A stretch of DNA of 7,825 bases from Acetobacteraceae bacterium (lineage in GTDB: Bacteria; Pseudomonadota; Alphaproteobacteria; Acetobacterales; Acetobacteraceae), in the NCBI GenBank assembly GCA_030044345.1, contig JASHVY010000201.1, forward strand, positions 1 to 7,825, given 5' to 3'. The translations under genes and the position numbers were made by a program. Below the pieces are notes generated by a model. That model was not told the origin of the DNA. It made no database searches and saw nothing but the letters and a program-made list of their open reading frames with translations. This document shows positions 7,340 to 7,825 of the stretch, one piece after another (positions within the stretch are counted from its first letter, which is position 1; each line of letters begins with the position of its first letter).

Positions 7340-7540
7340 TCATTTCCGCCAGAACCAGGTGGCAACCGTCAGCACCACCGAGAGCAGGAGGGAGATCACG
7401 ACGCAGGAGCCGAGCGGCAGATAGACCCGGACAGGCCCTTTTCCGAAACGAAAATCACCAGGCAGATGGCCAAGCCAGGGAAAGACGAGCCCGAGCAGGA
7501 CAAGGCCTAATCCGACGGCGATCAGCAGCCGTCCGGTCAT
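7340..7540 (-). CDS. DUF2905 family small membrane protein
   Basis: A 66-residue protein with two predicted membrane helices (about 4-22 and 41-63) joined by a short loop, LPGDFRFGKGPVRVYLPLG. The LPGD-(F/I)-R turn followed by an aromatic/Leu-Pro-Leu entry to helix 2 is the hallmark of DUF2905 (about 60-75 residues), a widespread family of unknown function. It is full length. The ATG at 7540 gives the expected MTGRLLI start. However, there is no Shine-Dalgarno sequence, and a 12-bp-stem hairpin begins 7 nt upstream of the start codon. It follows, on the same strand, the partial gene at the right edge across a repeat-filled gap. Its stop lies 4 bp from the stop of the convergent ABC ATP-binding gene with no terminator between. 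Confidence 0.85.
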   Translation of the reverse strand: MTGRLLIAVGLGLVLLGLVFPWLGHLPGDFRFGKGPVRVYLPLGSCVVISLLLSVVLTVATWFWRK

Positions 7541-7546
7541 GAGTCT

Positions 7547-7586
7547 AGAGCGGGATGGGTTCGCCCACGCTCAGCCATCCCGCTCT
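7547..7586. other. Hairpin, 12-bp perfect stem
   Basis: AGAGCGGGATGG (7547-7558) and CCATCCCGCTCT (7575-7586) are perfect reverse complements around a 16-nt loop. Transcribed from the minus strand, the structure would end 6 nt before the DUF2905 start codon. No T-tract follows on either strand, so it does not look like an intrinsic terminator. It could hinder ribosome access or block 3' exonucleases. Confidence 0.7.
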
Positions 7587-7602
7587 TGGTTATCGTTCTG
7601 TC

Positions 7603-7645
7603 GCGTGATTCAGACCTCCGGTGATCCCACCTTCGGTCATCACGC
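7603..7645. other. Imperfect hairpin in repeat copy 1
   Basis: GCGTGAT (7603-7609) pairs with ATCACGC (7639-7645). After a 3-nt bulge, GACC (7613-7616) pairs with GGTC (7635-7638). Past a 3x3 internal loop, GGTG (7620-7623) pairs with CACC (7628-7631), leaving a 4-nt loop. That makes 15 pairs in 43 nt. Confidence 0.6.
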
Positions 7646-7648
7646 TCT

Positions 7649-7750
7649 CGCGCGAGATGAGATCGCGTGCGCTCACCCATCCCGCTCTCGGTCATTGGTT
7701 TCTCGCGTGATTCAGACCTCCGGTGATCCCACCTTCGGTCATCACGCTCT
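7649..7750. repeat. 102-bp palindromic repeat, copy 2
   Basis: Second tandem unit. Its right-hand 80 nt (7671-7750) are nearly identical to copy 1, while its left end (7649-7672) has diverged so that the outer hairpin arm seen in copy 1 is largely lost. It ends at the last two bases of the stop codon of the partial minus-strand gene. Together the two units span 204 bp and fill the intergenic gap except for 6 nt next to DUF2905. Confidence 0.85.
7705..7747. other. Imperfect hairpin in repeat copy 2
   Basis: Identical in sequence to the hairpin 102 bp to its left, with the same 15 pairs and 4-nt loop. On the minus strand it lies directly after the stop codon of the partial right-edge gene, where it could protect or end that transcript. 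Confidence 0.6.
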
Positions 7751-7825
7751 AATCGGCGGCTTTCTTGCTCTCCCATTCCGCCACCGCGATACGCGGCATC
7801 TCGAAGCGCTCGCGTGTATGCGTGT
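7749..7825 (-). CDS. C-terminal end of an unidentified protein (partial)
   Basis: Reading in from the right edge on the minus strand, an open frame gives 24 residues ending FEMPRIAVAEWESKKAAD and a TAG stop (7751-7749). The charged, Lys/Ala/Asp-rich end looks like a normal protein C-terminus, and its codon use fits the neighbouring genes. The last two bases of the stop codon are the first bases of the palindromic repeat. Too little is present to name the family. It would be co-directional with DUF2905, about 208 bp upstream of it. Confidence 0.45.
   Translation of the reverse strand, partial: THTRERFEMPRIAVAEWESKKAAD

Larger units (their letters stand above)
7547..7648. repeat. 102-bp palindromic repeat, copy 1
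   Basis: First of two adjacent 102-bp units. Over the 80-nt right-hand part (7569-7648) it matches copy 2 at 73 of 80 positions without gaps, and the last 48 nt (7601-7648) are identical. The left 24 nt are about two-thirds identical. The unit has its own inverted ends: AGAGCGGGAT at the left, and at the right ATCACGCTCT, which reads AGAGCGTGAT on the other strand (9 of 10 match). It resembles the palindromic intergenic repeats with AGAGCGGGATG ends that I recall as common in Hyphomicrobiales; that likeness is from memory. Confidence 0.85.

Noticed and set aside
7569..7750. CRISPR array
   Set aside because: Only two copies, spaced 102 bp apart, with homology running through the would-be spacer; no cas genes.

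Overview
The window is high-GC, densely packed DNA from a Gram-negative bacterium. An alphaproteobacterium, probably of the Hyphomicrobiales (Rhizobiales), is the best guess. This rests on codon choice, the protein families present, and a palindromic intergenic repeat with AGAGCGGGATG-type ends that resembles repeats I recall from that order. No rRNA, tRNA, CRISPR array or transposase gene is visible.

Layout. (1) 18-1798: a divergent pair of single metabolic genes, a phytanoyl-CoA dioxygenase-family (PhyH) Fe(II)/2-oxoglutarate oxygenase on the minus strand and an HpcH/HpaI-type metal-dependent aldolase on the plus strand. They share a 110-bp control region containing a 12-bp perfect palindrome. 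(2) 1847-4198, minus strand: a P-type ATPase of the proton-pump (P3A) type, convergent with the aldolase. (3) 4304-7335, plus strand: a two-gene ABC transporter operon divergent from the ATPase. It encodes a permease made of two fused, internally duplicated NitT/TauT-like membrane domains, and an ATP-binding subunit with an extra C-terminal AAA-associated domain. The two genes overlap by one base. No substrate-binding protein is encoded nearby. (4) 7340-7540, minus strand: a tiny two-helix DUF2905 membrane protein, convergent with the ABC operon with only 4 bp between. (5) 7547-7750: two tandem 102-bp units rich in inverted repeats, filling the gap up to (6) the 3' end of another minus-strand gene that runs out of the window.

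How the genes may work together. The P3A pump and the ABC transporter share a 105-bp divergent promoter region and are both inner-membrane transport machines, so they may respond to the same cue (pH or ion homeostasis, or uptake of an anion or small organic acid). The substrate cannot be read from the sequence. PhyH and the aldolase may act on a shared hydroxylated or 2-oxo acid substrate, but only their shared control region suggests this. The least ordinary parts are the binding-protein-less ABC system beside the pump and the tandem palindromic element at the right end.
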